DNA of 64,000 bases from Anabaena catenula FACHB-362 (GCF_014698735.1 NZ_JACJTQ010000011.1:62001-126000); one strand, 5' to 3'. Counted from the first letter of the stretch, positions 29,165-41,447 are shown. The notes: generated by a model from the letters alone, not told the origin. Made by a program: numbers and translations.

Positions 29165-30187
29165 ATGATGAAAAAATGGCTTTGGCTAATGTTAGTGATC
29201 TTGGTTGCAATAGCTGTGATGGACATTAGCGGTGCTTTCCAGCAACCTGAACTTTTACCTATTGTTGAAAATACTCCCTTAGAAAAGCCCCAACCTCAGC
29301 CAGAACCGCAGAATAACAATACTAATACTCTATTGGTGTCTGCTGATCAGCTTTTGGAACATATTCAAAAGTTGAATTTTCAGCGATTTACAACAAAGGA
29401 GAGATTTAATACCCGCACTTATATTACAACTGAATTGCGAAGATTTGGCTGGAAACCGCAAATAGAAAAATTTCCTACAGGTGTAAATATTTTTACTCAA
29501 CGACAGGGAACTGACAACGCTGCTGGTTCAATTCTCATCGCTGCCCATTATGATAGCGTTGAATTTTCTGCCGGTGCAGATGATAATGCCACTGGTGTAG
29601 CTGTGGTATTAGAAGTTGCCAGACTTTTCGCTGACTATCCCACATCTAGAACATTGCAGTTAGCTTTTTTTGACAAAGAAGAAGCAGGACTTTTAGGTAG
29701 TCAAGCTTTTGTCAAGCAAAAAGCACGTTTATCAAATCTCCGAGGTGTAATTGTCATGGATATGTTAGGTTATGCTTGTTACACTGCGGGATGTCAGAAA
29801 TATCCGATTGGATTACCTGTAACTCCACCTAGCGATAAAGGCGATTTTTTAGCAGTAGTAGGTGATATGGAACATCTACCTTTATTGAATGCTTTTAGCA
29901 ACACTAATCAAAATCTACCACCAGTACTGACATTACCTATACCTTTCAAAGGTGTGTTGACACCGGATACTTTACGTAGTGATCATGCACCATTTTGGTA
30001 TCAAGGTGTAGGTGCTGTATTAGTGACAGATACTGCTAATTTGCGTAGTCCTAATTACCACCTACCCAGTGATTTACCCAAAAATATCGATCGCTCTTTT
30101 TTCACAGGTTCGGCGCAAATTATTGTCAATGCTGCTACTACTTTGTTAGAAACAACGGGTGTTTTGACAACTCCACCAGCGACTTAA
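29165..30187 (+). CDS. M28 family zinc peptidase
   Basis: This is a membrane-anchored or secreted aminopeptidase of the M28 family. A hydrophobic N-terminus (LWLMLVILVAIAVMDIS) is followed by a Pro/Gln-rich linker. Zinc ligands and catalytic residues are visible: IAAHYDSVE (His128), GADDNATG, FFDKEEAGLLGS, VIVMDMLGYA and the C-terminal SDHAPFW. The length of 340 aa is normal. It ends four bases into the convergent gene on the other strand. Confidence 0.88.
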   Translation: MMKKWLWLMLVILVAIAVMDISGAFQQPELLPIVENTPLEKPQPQPEPQNNNTNTLLVSADQLLEHIQKLNFQRFTTKERFNTRTYITTELRRFGWKPQIEKFPTGVNIFTQRQGTDNAAGSILIAAHYDSVEFSAGADDNATGVAVVLEVARLFADYPTSRTLQLAFFDKEEAGLLGSQAFVKQKARLSNLRGVIVMDMLGYACYTAGCQKYPIGLPVTPPSDKGDFLAVVGDMEHLPLLNAFSNTNQNLPPVLTLPIPFKGVLTPDTLRSDHAPFWYQGVGAVLVTDTANLRSPNYHLPSDLPKNIDRSFFTGSAQIIVNAATTLLETTGVLTTPPAT

Positions 30188-30624
30188 TTAACCTTGGGTT
30201 TAGGAAATGTCAAAGTCCAGTTTTGGGGATTATTTAGCTGAGAATATAAACCTTGAAAAATCATTTTTATAGCAATGCGACTTCTAATATAGTACCTAAT
30301 CAAATGGGTTCCTGGTTTGGCAACAACATCATCATAATTTTCGCTATAGCCAAAAGGACGAGAACAGTATTGACGATTACCTGGAACTGTTAACATAAAA
30401 AATGGAGTTTCTTTATATTCATCAGGAACCATAAATATCCCATATATATTATGTTCACCATGCCAAGGTTTAACAATAACCTGACTTGCTTGTACTTGAA
30501 ATTTTCTGGTTTTTAATTTCAGCACATCTACGAGACTGCAATTAGAATCATTTACAGGCCACCAAATAATAATGATGATTATAGAAAACAGCAGAATTAC
30601 ACCATAAGTGAAGGAGCGACGCAT
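30184..30624 (-). CDS. Uncharacterised membrane-anchored protein
   Basis: The 146-aa protein starts with an N-terminal hydrophobic helix (YGVILLFSIIIIIIWWPV). A basic and aromatic-rich extracytoplasmic domain follows (KPWHGEHNIYGIFMVPDEYK, TVPGNRQYCSRPFGYSENYD), with two Cys residues after the helix (one in SNCSL and one in QYCSR). The 3' end overlaps the M28 peptidase gene by 4 bp on the opposite strand. I know of no function for it. Confidence 0.55.
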   Translation of the reverse strand: MRRSFTYGVILLFSIIIIIIWWPVNDSNCSLVDVLKLKTRKFQVQASQVIVKPWHGEHNIYGIFMVPDEYKETPFFMLTVPGNRQYCSRPFGYSENYDDVVAKPGTHLIRYYIRSRIAIKMIFQGLYSQLNNPQNWTLTFPKPKVN

Positions 30625-31131
30625 ACAGTCAAGATAATTTTGTGGGCATGAGATTTAAATTTCTATAGGACTCCTATTTGATGTTTGTGAAAGTGTCCTC
30701 CGCTTTGCGTTTATCAAAATCAGTACATATAGGAATCCTACTAAATGATTTCTGTTAGCTTGCGTGGCGTAGCCATAAAATATCCGAGTATTGTAGGGTG
30801 GGCATTGCCCACCAAAACCCGCATATTGTAGGCAATGCTCACCGTATATGTTCAAAAATCAAATAGTAACCCTATATCTACCTCTCCTGTTCCCTATTCC
30901 CTATTAAGAACCCACACAAGTAAATTCCGTAATCAAACCGGATTCCTATCTATATATATTGTTGTATTTAAATTAGACGAGAATTTAGGCAATATTTGTG
31001 GCTATTAACACCAATTTTAAATAAATTAGGTCAATGAGGTAGGATTATTTATTGTAACTTTTAATTCAGAATAATAGTAGTCAAAGACACTAAAACCAGG
31101 TACAATTCCTTAAGTTGAGGTGCAATTTAAG
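30625..31131. repeat. Spacer with related ATAGGnnTCCTA repeats
   Basis: Direct copies of an ATAGGACTCCTATTTGATG-like unit start near 30664 and 30729, and an inverted copy ends near 30876. Between them lie the palindromic GGGTGGGCATTGCCCACC at 30797-30814 and a related half. This looks like the debris of one or more miniature elements. No gene is seen. Confidence 0.6.
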
Positions 31132-32811
31132 ATGTTAACAGAAAAAAGCTGGGACAATCTCAAGCCAGTTGCAGGAGTTGTTTGCAAGTTGGGCAAAGCC
31201 GTTGCCGTAGGCATCACAATCACGCAACTATGGGGAGTAAACACTTCTGCACAAGCGGCAGATCAGGTTGTGGTGCGGTATGGTGCTTTGGAAGAATCCG
31301 CTACTCTTGCTGACTTAAAAAAGACTGCGGAAACTGGAGAATTACCTGCTAGTTTAGGTACTTACACCAAAAGATTAAACGAACAACAACGTAGTTTCCT
31401 GGTGCGCGGCTTAAAAATTAGAGTACCTGTGAATGTTGTCACTCTCAATCGGTTACTCAATACTCAACTTGGTAACACTATTCTTAATGACATCTCTAAG
31501 GCTATAGTCCGCGAGGATAAAGCTGGAGTTCAAGCACTCAGATCCGGTTTAATTTTAGGTGCTAATTCGTCCCAAGGTCTATCTGTACTCAATTTTATTG
31601 CGGCCTATCCCAGTAAACGCCTAGAAATTAGTGTACCGCAAGCGTTGACAGTGGCGCAGAGTTTGAATATGGCTTTTTGGCGGACTCAGCAGTTAATGCT
31701 GGCTATGACTCCCCGAATTGACCCCACAAAAGGACAAGTTTCTTACTCTGTTGATCCTACACAACCAGGAAGCGCCCAAGTACAAGTCCTCAACTTAAAT
31801 CTGAATGATCAAAAGCGACAACGTGATATTCCCTTAGATGTTTACTGGTCAACTGCTACAAATACTGACAAACCTGTAATTGTCTTTTCTCATGGTTTTG
31901 GTACAAATCGTACAGATTTGCGTTATTTAGCTGAACATCTGGCTTCTCATGGTTATGTAGTCGCAGCTTTAGAACATTCTGGTAGTAATCAGACAAGCAG
32001 GGACTTAGCAGTCAAAAATAAAACTCCGTTGCTTCAACCTCAAGAATTTGTAGATCGACCAAAAGATATTAGCTTTGTTTTAGATGAATTAGAAAAGCTA
32101 AATCAAACGGCTGATAACCCATTAAAAGGGAAACTAGCAACTAATAAAACTATGGTTGTCGGTTATTCTTTTGGTGGTACTACAGCTTTAGCATTGGCTG
32201 GAGGTGAGTTCCAAATTGACAGTCTCAAAAAAAGCTGTGAGCAGAAATCGGCTAAATTGGCTTTGCTACAAGGTTTTTTGTGTGTAGCTAAAGGATTACC
32301 GGAAAATAGCTATCAATTACGAGATGACAGAATCAAACAGATAGTAGCCCTTAATCCTGCTACTTCTTTAGTGTTTGGTGAAACAGGTTTAACAAAGGTA
32401 CAAGTACCAACTTTAATGTTAACAAGTTCAGCCGATGATGTTACCCCACCTTTAAGCGAACAGATTATCAGTTTTGCGAAAGTTCCATCTCCTAAATGGT
32501 TGGTTGGTGCAGTTGGTGGTACTCATCTGAGTGTGGTGGATGCTAGTCTGATTAAGAATAATCAGGGAAACACTAATTCATCTTTTTCTAATCGGGAAGT
32601 AGTGGGTGAAAAATCCGCAGATATTCGCAAATATTTGAAAGCTATAACTTTAGCAATGGCTGCACAATTAACTCCAGAAGCCAGCAAGTATGCAGTTTTC
32701 CTGACTCCAGATTATGCTCAAATTTCTTCAACTTCGCTGTTTCCATTTCGGCTAGTGAAGGAACTTCCTCGCGATGTGCTGGGGTTGACGAAAGGGTTGG
32801 GTGAAAAATAA
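31132..32811 (+). CDS. DUF1400 alpha/beta hydrolase (PAF-acetylhydrolase-like)
   Basis: This cyanobacterial protein has an N-terminal DUF1400 region (VVVRYGALEESATLADLKK) after a signal-like stretch with QAADQ. A C-terminal alpha/beta hydrolase domain follows. Its oxyanion segment VIVFSHGFGTNRTDLRYLAE, nucleophile elbow VVGYSFGG (Ser) and late GGTHLSVVD (His) mark a working lipase/esterase fold. The protein of 559 aa is probably exported. ATG at 31132 is preferred to GTG at 31120 because GTTGAGG at 31114-31120 is then correctly spaced. Confidence 0.85.
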   Translation: MLTEKSWDNLKPVAGVVCKLGKAVAVGITITQLWGVNTSAQAADQVVVRYGALEESATLADLKKTAETGELPASLGTYTKRLNEQQRSFLVRGLKIRVPVNVVTLNRLLNTQLGNTILNDISKAIVREDKAGVQALRSGLILGANSSQGLSVLNFIAAYPSKRLEISVPQALTVAQSLNMAFWRTQQLMLAMTPRIDPTKGQVSYSVDPTQPGSAQVQVLNLNLNDQKRQRDIPLDVYWSTATNTDKPVIVFSHGFGTNRTDLRYLAEHLASHGYVVAALEHSGSNQTSRDLAVKNKTPLLQPQEFVDRPKDISFVLDELEKLNQTADNPLKGKLATNKTMVVGYSFGGTTALALAGGEFQIDSLKKSCEQKSAKLALLQGFLCVAKGLPENSYQLRDDRIKQIVALNPATSLVFGETGLTKVQVPTLMLTSSADDVTPPLSEQIISFAKVPSPKWLVGAVGGTHLSVVDASLIKNNQGNTNSSFSNREVVGEKSADIRKYLKAITLAMAAQLTPEASKYAVFLTPDYAQISSTSLFPFRLVKELPRDVLGLTKGLGEK

Positions 32812-32812
32812 A

Positions 32813-32845
32813 TAAACAAAAAAGGCTTGGAAGGGAAACCAAGCC
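32813..32845 (-). terminator. Terminator of murD (minus strand)
   Basis: GGCTTGG (32824-32830) and CCAAGCC (32839-32845) form a stem. In the minus direction it is followed by a T-rich run. It sits 117 bp past the murD stop. Confidence 0.75.
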
Positions 32846-32961
32846 CAGACTTCACTCAGGGTAAAATATACTATCTACTTTATACTTTTTAAGTAATTCG
32901 AGCATCCTCCTTAAGGCTGAATTTTCAGCAAAAGTCAAAGCTAAACATTAAATATTGAATA

Positions 32962-34347
32962 TTAAACGGGGATTTTCAGACACAATTGACGGAAATCATC
33001 GCCCCGCACTTCAAAATTAGAATATTGGTCAAAACTCGCACAAGCAGGAGACAACAAGACTACAGATGCTTGATGTTGTTTGGCTAATTCTGCGGATTTG
33101 GAAACTGCGTTTGCCATTGTTTCCACAATCTCGTAGTTATGATATCCTACTTCTTGCAGACGTTGCGCGAATGCAGGTGCAGCATTACCAATAAGTAAAA
33201 CAGCAGCGGCTTTAGCTTGAATTGTTGCTAACCAACCTGTATCATCTCCGGGTTTAGCTTCACCACCTGCAATGAGTATGGCTGGACTTTTCACAGATGC
33301 TAAACCAACTTCAGCCGCATCATAGTTAGTGGCTTTGCTATCATTAATAAAGTCAATTCCTTCCCAGGTGCAGATATGTTCTAAACGATGGGGAACACCG
33401 GGAAATTCTCGAATTGCATGAGAAATTGCTTCAATATCAATGTTTTCTAATCTGGCGGCTGCTACTGACATGAGGAGATTTTGTTGGTTATGTTCTCCTA
33501 CCATTCGTAAAGCGGATACTTCCACAATTTGTTTGGGTGCTGATGTGGAGTTTAACTTTTCTATTACCCAACCATCTTCAATATAAAAGCCTTTTTCACC
33601 AATTAAAAAATCTTTACCTTTGACAGTTGTCCAATAAGCATCTTGCCACTGACTTAATCCTATTTTACTCAAATAGGCATCATCCCCATTGAATATTTTT
33701 AGTTGAGAATTATTTAATAGCTTGGCTTTGATATTGTAGTAATTTTCTAAGGTTTTGTGACGCGGAAGATGATCTGGTGTGAAAGTTGTCCAGATGCCAA
33801 TGCGGGGAGAAAGGGTGACGGAAGACTCAATTTGATAACTGCTAAGTTCGGCAATTATCCAATCTAGGCGATTTTGGGTTTGAGATTGGGTTCCTTGTAA
33901 AGCGACTTCACAAGCAGCATAGCCGATGTTACCACAGGCTGGGGCGTTGAATCCTGCGGCTTGAAAAATGGCAGCAGTTAGGGCTGTGGTGGTGGTTTTA
34001 CCGTTTGTACCGGTAATTCCTACCCAGGGAATATTTTGTAAATGTCGCCAAGCGAGTTCCATTTCGCCGATAGTTTCAATTCCGAGCGATCGCGCTTTGG
34101 CTAAGATAGGAATATCCCAAGGTACTCCAGGGCTGACAACTATTAATTCGGGTAAGTGATTAGTATCGAGGTTTGGGGAATGTCCTAAGTTGACGGTAAT
34201 TTTTTCAGCTGCTAGTTCTTGTTGTTGTTTAAGAAGGGTTGGGGAGGTGTTCGTATCGCTGATTTCTACCTCCCAGCCTTCCTGTTTCAACAATCTTGCC
34301 GCAGCAACCCCGGACTTTCCCAATCCAATAATGCAAGCTTCTGGCAT
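32962..34347 (-). CDS. murD: UDP-N-acetylmuramoyl-L-alanine--D-glutamate ligase
   Basis: MurD adds D-Glu to UDP-MurNAc-Ala in the cytoplasmic steps of peptidoglycan synthesis. The N-terminal UDP-binding part starts [13 protein letters not shown]. The ATP loop is [12 protein letters not shown]. The central domain has [10 protein letters not shown] and [20 protein letters not shown], and [15 protein letters not shown] is in the C-terminal part. The length of 461 aa is normal. It is alone on the minus strand, 80 bp downstream of glyS. Confidence 0.95.
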   Translation of the reverse strand: MPEACIIGLGKSGVAAARLLKQEGWEVEISDTNTSPTLLKQQQELAAEKITVNLGHSPNLDTNHLPELIVVSPGVPWDIPILAKARSLGIETIGEMELAWRHLQNIPWVGITGTNGKTTTTALTAAIFQAAGFNAPACGNIGYAACEVALQGTQSQTQNRLDWIIAELSSYQIESSVTLSPRIGIWTTFTPDHLPRHKTLENYYNIKAKLLNNSQLKIFNGDDAYLSKIGLSQWQDAYWTTVKGKDFLIGEKGFYIEDGWVIEKLNSTSAPKQIVEVSALRMVGEHNQQNLLMSVAAARLENIDIEAISHAIREFPGVPHRLEHICTWEGIDFINDSKATNYDAAEVGLASVKSPAILIAGGEAKPGDDTGWLATIQAKAAAVLLIGNAAPAFAQRLQEVGYHNYEIVETMANAVSKSAELAKQHQASVVLLSPACASFDQYSNFEVRGDDFRQLCLKIPV

Positions 34348-34427
34348 AGACTGTGTCGCATCCCTGGTTAAGCTACCTTATGTTAACCCGAATTGGTAAA
34401 AATTACACCAGTTTTTGTTGCTTTATG

Positions 34428-36578
34428 CTACAGATTTTTCACAATCGCCCCAAAATCAGCTAAAACACGGGCATGATTGCGGAGTAATCCTAGCAAATTT
34501 AACCGATTTCGCTTGATGTTTGCATCTGAGTCCATGACTAAAACGCTATCTTCACCATCAAAGAAGGTACTGACGGTGGGCGCAATTTTTTCCAGTGCTG
34601 CTATTAACAGTTGATAATTGCGGGTTGTTTGGGCTGCTTGGGTTTGTGGGACTAACTCTACTAGGGCGTTATAGAATGCTTGTTCAGAAGACTTTTGGAA
34701 GAGTTCTGGTTTCACCAGGGATTGTGGTTCTAGCCGTTGAAAGTCTAAATCTCCCTGTGCTGCTAGACGGGTAGAACGGTTAACGGTTTCGTAGATTTTA
34801 TCTAATATACCGTCTTTGCGGATTTGTTGTAAATAGAGAGCGCGATCGCGTACATCTAATAAATCCTGTAAAGCACGTTCTGTGTATTCTGGGTCATTTT
34901 CTCCCAATACAGCATTTACCAAATCATAATCTAGCTGTTTTTCTTCTTGTAATAAGGTGCGGATACGTTGTAAGAAAAATTCTTGCAAGTTAGAAATTAA
35001 GGATTTTGCATCTTTGTGAAAAGTGGTGGCAAAATTTGTGGCTATTTGCTCAATTAGATGCACTAAATTAATTTGCAAATTCGCAAACCAAGTAATTTTG
35101 ACTATGGAATTAGCCGCACGACGTAAAGCAAAAGGATCAGAGGAACCTGTGGGAATTAAACCCAAACCAAATATACTCACTAAAGTATCTAATTTATCTG
35201 CTAAACTGACAACTTGACCTGTGAGAGTTGCGGGTAAGATATCACCAGCACCTGTGGGTAAATAATGTTCAAAAATCGCTTTGGCGACTTCGCTATTTTC
35301 CCCACTGGCTAAGGCGTATTTTTCTCCCATAATTCCTTGTAATTCTGGGAATTCATACACCATTTGGGTGACTAAATCTGCTTTACATAATAATGCGGCT
35401 TTGTGAATATTCTCGCTTGTTGCTGCATCTAATTGTAATTGGTTGCTGATTTGTCCAGAAATATTCACTATTCTATCTACTTTGGCACGAACAGAACCTA
35501 ACTCTTCTTGAAAAGTGACTTTTTCTAATTGGGGTAAATAGCTTTCTAACGGTTTAGCTAAATCAGCTTCATAGAAAAATCTACCATCTGCTAAACGCGC
35601 CCGAATTACTCTTTCATTCCCGACAGCAATAATATCTGATTTGGCAGGATCACCGTTAGAAATTGTGATGAAATTTGGCAACAATTCATTATTATCGTCA
35701 TTTTTGAAGATGGGAAAATAACGTTGGTGCGTAACCATGACTTCTGTAATTACTTCAGTTGGTAATTGCAAAAATTCTGGTTCAAATTTACCGATAACTG
35801 CGGAAGGATATTCGACAAGATTGATGATTTCTGCTAATAAATCTGGGTAAAGAACTGTATGTCCACCTGCTGTTTGGGCTGCGGCTTGGACTTTTTCAGT
35901 GATGACTTTTTCCCGTTCTTCAGGAATGACAGTCACAAAAGCAGAACGGAGAGTATTTACATATTCTGTAGGGTGGGAAATGCTGACAGGTTCGGGATGT
36001 AAAACGCGATGTGCTTGAGAAATGCGATCGCTCTTGACAGTCTTTTCGCCATTCTTTAATTCTAACGGCAAAACATCCCCATCTAACAAAGCTACCAACC
36101 AACGAATGGGGCGAGAAAATCTTTCATCTCCGCTTCCCCAACGCATTAACCGCTTTCCTTCCAAATTCCAAACCCACTGGGGAACCAATTCTGTTAAAAT
36201 TTCCGCAACTGGACGGCCAGCAGTCTTTTTCTGAACAAAGACAAAATCCCCTTTCTCTGTGGGACGAATTTCTAAAGCTGTGATTTCCACACCTTGTTTT
36301 TTAGCGAAACCTATTGCTGCTGGTGTGGGTTTACCATCTTTAAAAGCTGCTTGTGCGGGAGGCCCCTTAATTTCTTCTTCCTTGTCTGGTTGTTGAGACG
36401 GTAAACCTGTAATCAAAACCGCTAACCGTCGGGGAGTACCATAAACCTCAACCGCTTCTGGAGTCAGACTATTTGCTTCCAGACTTTGGGGAATGCGCGA
36501 TCGCCATTGTATGATGGCATTACGCAGAAAACTTGCAGGTAGTTCTTCTGTACCAACTTCTAATAAAAATGCAGGCAT
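34428..36578 (-). CDS. glyS: Glycyl-tRNA synthetase beta subunit
   Basis: This is the beta subunit of the alpha2-beta2 bacterial glycyl-tRNA synthetase. The N-terminus [13 protein letters not shown] is the family signature. Other blocks are [39 protein letters not shown] and the HD-domain stretch [20 protein letters not shown] with GEKYAL. The C-terminal DALR-like anticodon region ends at residue 716. The alpha subunit gene (glyQ) is not in the window. Confidence 0.95.
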   Translation of the reverse strand: MPAFLLEVGTEELPASFLRNAIIQWRSRIPQSLEANSLTPEAVEVYGTPRRLAVLITGLPSQQPDKEEEIKGPPAQAAFKDGKPTPAAIGFAKKQGVEITALEIRPTEKGDFVFVQKKTAGRPVAEILTELVPQWVWNLEGKRLMRWGSGDERFSRPIRWLVALLDGDVLPLELKNGEKTVKSDRISQAHRVLHPEPVSISHPTEYVNTLRSAFVTVIPEEREKVITEKVQAAAQTAGGHTVLYPDLLAEIINLVEYPSAVIGKFEPEFLQLPTEVITEVMVTHQRYFPIFKNDDNNELLPNFITISNGDPAKSDIIAVGNERVIRARLADGRFFYEADLAKPLESYLPQLEKVTFQEELGSVRAKVDRIVNISGQISNQLQLDAATSENIHKAALLCKADLVTQMVYEFPELQGIMGEKYALASGENSEVAKAIFEHYLPTGAGDILPATLTGQVVSLADKLDTLVSIFGLGLIPTGSSDPFALRRAANSIVKITWFANLQINLVHLIEQIATNFATTFHKDAKSLISNLQEFFLQRIRTLLQEEKQLDYDLVNAVLGENDPEYTERALQDLLDVRDRALYLQQIRKDGILDKIYETVNRSTRLAAQGDLDFQRLEPQSLVKPELFQKSSEQAFYNALVELVPQTQAAQTTRNYQLLIAALEKIAPTVSTFFDGEDSVLVMDSDANIKRNRLNLLGLLRNHARVLADFGAIVKNL

Positions 36579-36920
36579 AAGTCACTTAATTTCGTCAGTC
36601 AATTCCACCAGTTTACCTTGTCATTAGGCTGAAGTATGGGTTGTAAGAATCAAGATTTCTAGGATTTGAAGGTTTACAGGATGAGGATCGGAATATACTA
36701 AAGATGGCAGGGAACTTTACTTTTAAACGCAGAGGCTCGCTGAGGTAAACGCAAAGGTACGCAGAGTCTTTGTTCAAGTTTTCGCTCTCTGATTTATGCA
36801 ATACTGTAAAGTTCAGATATTAGCCGTTTTTAGGATAAATTTCACATCCTTTTATATATGAAATCCAGTAAGTAGGGTGGGTTAGCGACAGCGTAACCCA
36901 CCAACAACATCAACAACCAA
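36579..36920. other. Spacer with dispersed repeats
   Basis: The region has AACGCAGAGGCTCGCTGAGG (36725-36744) and similar units typical of cyanobacterial intergenic repeats. A palindrome GGTGGGTTAGCGACAGCG followed by TAACCCACC lies at 36877-36903. A 62-codon open frame on the minus strand is made of this repeat and is not a gene. Confidence 0.55.
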
Positions 36921-39900
36921 TTAACTAAACAAGAAATTAGCACCAAACAGATTAACATTGAAGTTAGCACTATTAAACCCAGATGTACCGGATAAAGTAG
37001 CTAATAACTGACCAGTTCCAAAGCCAGTATTACCAATTGTGCCATCACCAATGCGTAGGAGAGTATTAGCCCCTGATGTCACCACATCAATATTAGCAAT
37101 ACCTGTAAACTGGAATTTATCACCACCGACACCACGCACAAACTGAGTAATGGTATCTGCACCATCATTCAAAGCATACTTAACGATATCCACAGCATTA
37201 TCGTTTAAACCTAAAGACTGGATATCGTTACCAAGACCACCAATCAAAGTATCTGCACCAGCATTACCAGTCAGGGTATCGATACCTGCACCACCAGTCA
37301 AAGTATTAGCTGCTGTGTTACCTGTGAGGACATTATTTAAGGTATTCCCTGTACCATTAATTGCAGCTGTTCCTTGTAAAGTCAGGTTTTCTACATTGTT
37401 GGCTAATGTGTAAGTGATAGTGCTGAAAACAGCATCAGTTCCGGCATTAGCAGCTTCAGTGATGATATCTCCCGCATTATCAACATAGTAAGAATCATTA
37501 CCCAAACCACCAATCAAGGTATCTGCACCTGTTTTACCATCAAGAATGTTAGCTGCTGTGTTACCTGTGAGGACATTATTTAAGGTGTTACCAGTACCAT
37601 TAATTGCAGCTGTTCCTTGTAAAGTCAGGTTTTCTACGTTGTTGGCTAATGTGTAAGTGATAGTGCTGAAAACAGCATCAGTTCCGGCATTAGCAGCTTC
37701 AGTGATGATATCTCCCGCATTATCAACATAGTAAGAATCATTACCCAAACCACCAATCAAGGTATCTGCACCTGTTTTACCATCAAGAATGTTAGTTGCT
37801 GTGTTACCTGTGAGGACATTATTTAAGGTGTTACCAGTACCATTAATTGCAGCTGTTCCTTGTAAAGTCAGATTTTCTACGTTGTTGGCTAATGTATAAG
37901 TGACAGTGCTGAAAACAGCATCAGTTCCTTCACCAGCAATTTCGGTGATGACATCTCCCGCATTATCAACATAGTAAGAATCATTACCCACACTACCAAT
38001 TAAGGCATCTGCACCTGCACCACCGTTGAGGGTATCTGCACCTGCGCCACCAGAGAGAGTGTTAGCTGCTGCGTTTCCTGTGAGGACATTATTTAAGGTG
38101 TTACCAGTACCATTAATTGCAGCTGTTCCTTGTAAAGTCAGGTTTTCTACGTTGTTGGCTAATGTGTAAGTTACAGTGCTGAAAACCGCATCAGTTCCCG
38201 CATTAGCCGCTTCAGTGATAGTATCTGCGATATTATCCACAAAGTAGAAATCATTACCAGCACCACCAATTAAGGCATCTGCACCTGTACCACCGTTGAG
38301 GGTATCATCACCATTACCACCATATAAATCATCATTGCCGGCTAAACCGTAGAGTGTATCACTTCCATCTAAGCCATCAATCCGATCTGCATTGGCTGTA
38401 CCATTGAGAATATTGTTAGCTGCTGTGCCTATAATGGCGTTTTCTGCAATGTTGTTAATAATGATGGTGAGTTGTTTTTCGTAAAATAATCCATCTTGGT
38501 CTTGGGTACGAACTCGAATACTATAACTATTTTTGGCTTCAAAGTTAAAACTAGCTTGGGTTTTTAGTTGAGTACCACTGATGGTAAATAAACTGTTATT
38601 AGTTGAACCTGTACCACTAACTAAGCTATAGGTGAAGGTATTACCTATATCTGGGTCGGTGGTGGTGAAGTTACCAACTACTGTAGCAATGGGTTGATTT
38701 TCAGCTATGTTGCTGTTAGATAAGGTGAGGTTTGTTGGGGCTTGGTTTGTGATTGGGTTAGTAAATTCACTCACATCAATAATCTTTAACCCATCTGCAC
38801 TATCAGCCACATAAGCGTAGTTGCCTACTATTTCCACATCCACAGCATAGTTAGAAGTATGATAGCCGACGAGAGTGGGTGCGGCTGGGTTGCTGATATT
38901 GATGATTTGCAGTCCTGAATACCCATCAGCCACATAAGCGTAGTTGCCTACTATTTCCACATCGAAAGCATAGTTAGAAGTATGATAATTGCCGACGAGA
39001 GTGGGTGCGGCTGGGTTGCTGATATTGATGATTTGCAGTCCTGAAGTCCCATCAGCCACATAAGCGTAGTTGCCTACTATTTCCACATCCACAGCAAAGT
39101 CAGAAGTATCATAATTGCCGACGAGGGTGGGGGTTGTAGGGTTGCTGATATTGATGATTTGCAGTCCTGAAGTCCCATCAGCCACATAAGCGTAGTTGCC
39201 TACTATTTGTACATCTAAAGCATAGACAAAGGTAGCATAATTGCCCTTGAGGATGGGGCTAGTGGGGTTGCTGATGTCAATGATTTGCAGTCCTGAAGTC
39301 CCATCAGCCACATAAGCGTAGTTGCCTACTATTTGTACATCTTCAGCAAAGCCATTATCATAATTGCCGACGAGGGTGGGGCTAGTGGGGTTGCTGATGT
39401 CGATGATTTGCAGTCCTGAATACCCATCAGCCACATAAGCGTAGTTGCCTACTATTTGTACATCTCTAGCATAGCCACTAGTATCATAATTGCCCTTGAA
39501 GATGGGGGTAGTGGGATTGCTGATGTCGATGATTTCCAGTCCTGCATCACCATCAGCCACATAAGCGTAGTTGCCTACTACTTGCACACCTCTAGCAAAG
39601 CCATTATCATAATTGCCGACGAGGGTGGGGGTTGTAGGGTTGCTGATGTCGATGATTTCCAGTCCTGTAATATCATTAGTGACATAAGCGTAGTTGCCTA
39701 CTACTTGTACACCATTAGCAGAGTTATAAGAAGCATAATTGCCTTTGAAGACAGGCTCAGTAGGGTTGCTGATGTCGATGATTTCCAGCCCTGAACTAAA
39801 ATTATAGGCTTCAGTGTAAGTTACATAAGCGTAGTTGCCTACTATTTGTACATCATTAGCCTTGCCATCAAGATAATAATAGCCCTTGAAGATAGGTTCA

Positions 39901-41105
39901 GTGGGGTTGCTGATGTCGAAGATGTTCAGGTGTGAATTATAATCATTAGTGAACTCGTCAATAGGATAGTAGCTAAAAGAAGCGACATAAGCGTAGTTGC
40001 CTACTATTTCCACATCTAAAGCCTCGTCGCCACTAGTATAATAATTGCCGATGAGAGTGGGTGCGGCTGGATTGCTGATATTGATGATTTCCAGGTATGA
40101 ATCACCATCAGCCACATAAGCGTAGTTGCCTACTATTTCCACATCTAAAGCAGAGCCATTCGTATCATAATTGCCGATGAGGGTGGGTGCGGCTGGGTTG
40201 CTGATGTTGATGATTTGCATTCCTGAAGTACTATCAGCCACATAAGCGTAGTTGCCTACTATTTCCACATCTAAAGCATTGCCATTCGTATCATAATTGC
40301 CGACGAGGGTGGGTGCGGCTGGATTGCTGATATTGATGATTTGCAGTCCTGAATACCCATCAGCCACATAAGCGTAGTTGCCTACTATTTTTACACTCCT
40401 ACCATTAGAGATATCGTAACTTCCCTTTAAAACTGGGTTGTTGGGGTCACTAATATCAATAATATCTAGGGTGTCCCCCACTGCGTAGGCGTAGTTACCC
40501 ACCACTGTCACATCATAGGCATAGCTTAAACGATCCCACACCCCGATTAACGTAGGTGCAAATACTCCCTGATAGGTGTTGAGGGTATCTGCAAGAAAAA
40601 CAATATCCGACAAATAATGTAGAGACGTTCCATGGAACGTCTCTACATCTGTGGGAATATTAACTTCTAACTCCCAATTTCCCCCTAATGCTGTATTTCC
40701 CGTTTTTGTTGCTGACGCGCTAACGGTTGCGTTGGTAATCTCATGTAATTTTCTAATAAATTCTTCTCCAGCATCCCCCGCAGCGACGTTACAACCATAG
40801 AGTAAAATGCTCTGACTTTGCCAACGCTGCAATAATTCAGTATATTTACCAATGTTATTTAAATTCAGTTGGCTATTCCCTAAATACAAACATCCAGGAG
40901 AACCGTGAGAAACGATGTGAATATTGGTAATTTGGGGATATTGTTGTAAAAATTCAGTAATTTCCTCAATTCCGTCTTTATTTGGGGAAAGAATGATTGT
41001 TTCTACTCCCTCAACAACTCCTGTCTGTAGGGTTTGATAGTCGGAAACGGAGGAATCAATAAAGACAACTGTGGTAGTTTTATAGAGTAAAGAGTTATTC
41101 AACAT
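36921..41105 (-). CDS. DUF4347-LVIVD propeller-cadherin-RTX protein
   Basis: This is a 1394-aa putative surface or secreted protein. Residues 10-170 are a DUF4347 domain with [10 protein letters not shown] (His67) and [11 protein letters not shown] (Cys105). Residues about 190-785 are fourteen LVIVD-type repeats of about 42 aa ([24 protein letters not shown]), enough for two seven-bladed propellers. A cadherin-like segment ([17 protein letters not shown]) follows. From about residue 910 there are Ca2+-binding RTX nonapeptides ([20 protein letters not shown]) alternating with [20 protein letters not shown] blocks. It ends with a C-terminal region typical of type I secretion substrates. No type I exporter genes are nearby. 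Confidence 0.9.
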   Translation of the reverse strand: MLNNSLLYKTTTVVFIDSSVSDYQTLQTGVVEGVETIILSPNKDGIEEITEFLQQYPQITNIHIVSHGSPGCLYLGNSQLNLNNIGKYTELLQRWQSQSILLYGCNVAAGDAGEEFIRKLHEITNATVSASATKTGNTALGGNWELEVNIPTDVETFHGTSLHYLSDIVFLADTLNTYQGVFAPTLIGVWDRLSYAYDVTVVGNYAYAVGDTLDIIDISDPNNPVLKGSYDISNGRSVKIVGNYAYVADGYSGLQIINISNPAAPTLVGNYDTNGNALDVEIVGNYAYVADSTSGMQIINISNPAAPTLIGNYDTNGSALDVEIVGNYAYVADGDSYLEIINISNPAAPTLIGNYYTSGDEALDVEIVGNYAYVASFSYYPIDEFTNDYNSHLNIFDISNPTEPIFKGYYYLDGKANDVQIVGNYAYVTYTEAYNFSSGLEIIDISNPTEPVFKGNYASYNSANGVQVVGNYAYVTNDITGLEIIDISNPTTPTLVGNYDNGFARGVQVVGNYAYVADGDAGLEIIDISNPTTPIFKGNYDTSGYARDVQIVGNYAYVADGYSGLQIIDISNPTSPTLVGNYDNGFAEDVQIVGNYAYVADGTSGLQIIDISNPTSPILKGNYATFVYALDVQIVGNYAYVADGTSGLQIINISNPTTPTLVGNYDTSDFAVDVEIVGNYAYVADGTSGLQIINISNPAAPTLVGNYHTSNYAFDVEIVGNYAYVADGYSGLQIINISNPAAPTLVGYHTSNYAVDVEIVGNYAYVADSADGLKIIDVSEFTNPITNQAPTNLTLSNSNIAENQPIATVVGNFTTTDPDIGNTFTYSLVSGTGSTNNSLFTISGTQLKTQASFNFEAKNSYSIRVRTQDQDGLFYEKQLTIIINNIAENAIIGTAANNILNGTANADRIDGLDGSDTLYGLAGNDDLYGGNGDDTLNGGTGADALIGGAGNDFYFVDNIADTITEAANAGTDAVFSTVTYTLANNVENLTLQGTAAINGTGNTLNNVLTGNAAANTLSGGAGADTLNGGAGADALIGSVGNDSYYVDNAGDVITEIAGEGTDAVFSTVTYTLANNVENLTLQGTAAINGTGNTLNNVLTGNTATNILDGKTGADTLIGGLGNDSYYVDNAGDIITEAANAGTDAVFSTITYTLANNVENLTLQGTAAINGTGNTLNNVLTGNTAANILDGKTGADTLIGGLGNDSYYVDNAGDIITEAANAGTDAVFSTITYTLANNVENLTLQGTAAINGTGNTLNNVLTGNTAANTLTGGAGIDTLTGNAGADTLIGGLGNDIQSLGLNDNAVDIVKYALNDGADTITQFVRGVGGDKFQFTGIANIDVVTSGANTLLRIGDGTIGNTGFGTGQLLATLSGTSGFNSANFNVNLFGANFLFS

Positions 41106-41445
41106 ATTTATGATTTTTGCACCTGATAACAGAGTGTAGTTTTCTATTGCATTAAAATTAGTAGGGGTTTATTAGTTAAAAGGGCGGTTAGAAACCGCAA
41201 TTAGACAGGCTAAACCCACTATTTTGAAAAAGTTAATTTTTAAACCTTTTGGAGTATCATATCATGTCCGCTTAATTACTTATCAGAAGCCGACATTACT
41301 GATATGAAACTTTACGTCTTGACGCGAAACCCATTCATACAGCGGTTCTCGATTGAATACAATATAATCTAGGGCGGGGAAACCCCGCCCCTACAGGCTT
41401 GGGGATAAAAAACTGTATCTCATAACAGTAGAAAGCGCTGTATAT
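41106..41445. repeat. Spacer with a half MITE and a dispersed repeat
   Basis: The spacer holds ATATCATGTCCGC to ACTTATCA at 41259-41285, one end of foldback element A (27507-27609). It also holds most of the dispersed repeat (41352-41447) whose other copy is at 10361-10445. No gene is present. Confidence 0.8.
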
Positions 41446-41447
41446 TC
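41352..41447 (-). repeat. Dispersed repeat, copy 2 (inverse of 10361-10445)
   Basis: Read on the minus strand it gives ATATACAGCGCTTTCTACTG and ACAGTTTTTTATCC, then GGGGCGGGGTTTCCCCGCCC and TTGTATT. The repeat begins within the stop codon of the P-type ATPase gene, so the insertion or fusion point defines the gene's 3' end. Confidence 0.85.

Noticed and set aside
36613..36801. 62-codon frame upstream of glyS
   Set aside because: It is built from the dispersed AACGCAGAGG repeat and no start signals are seen.
37150..37413. Plus-strand open frame in the RTX region of the DUF4347 protein
   Set aside because: It is antisense of the repeat sequence and its composition follows from it.
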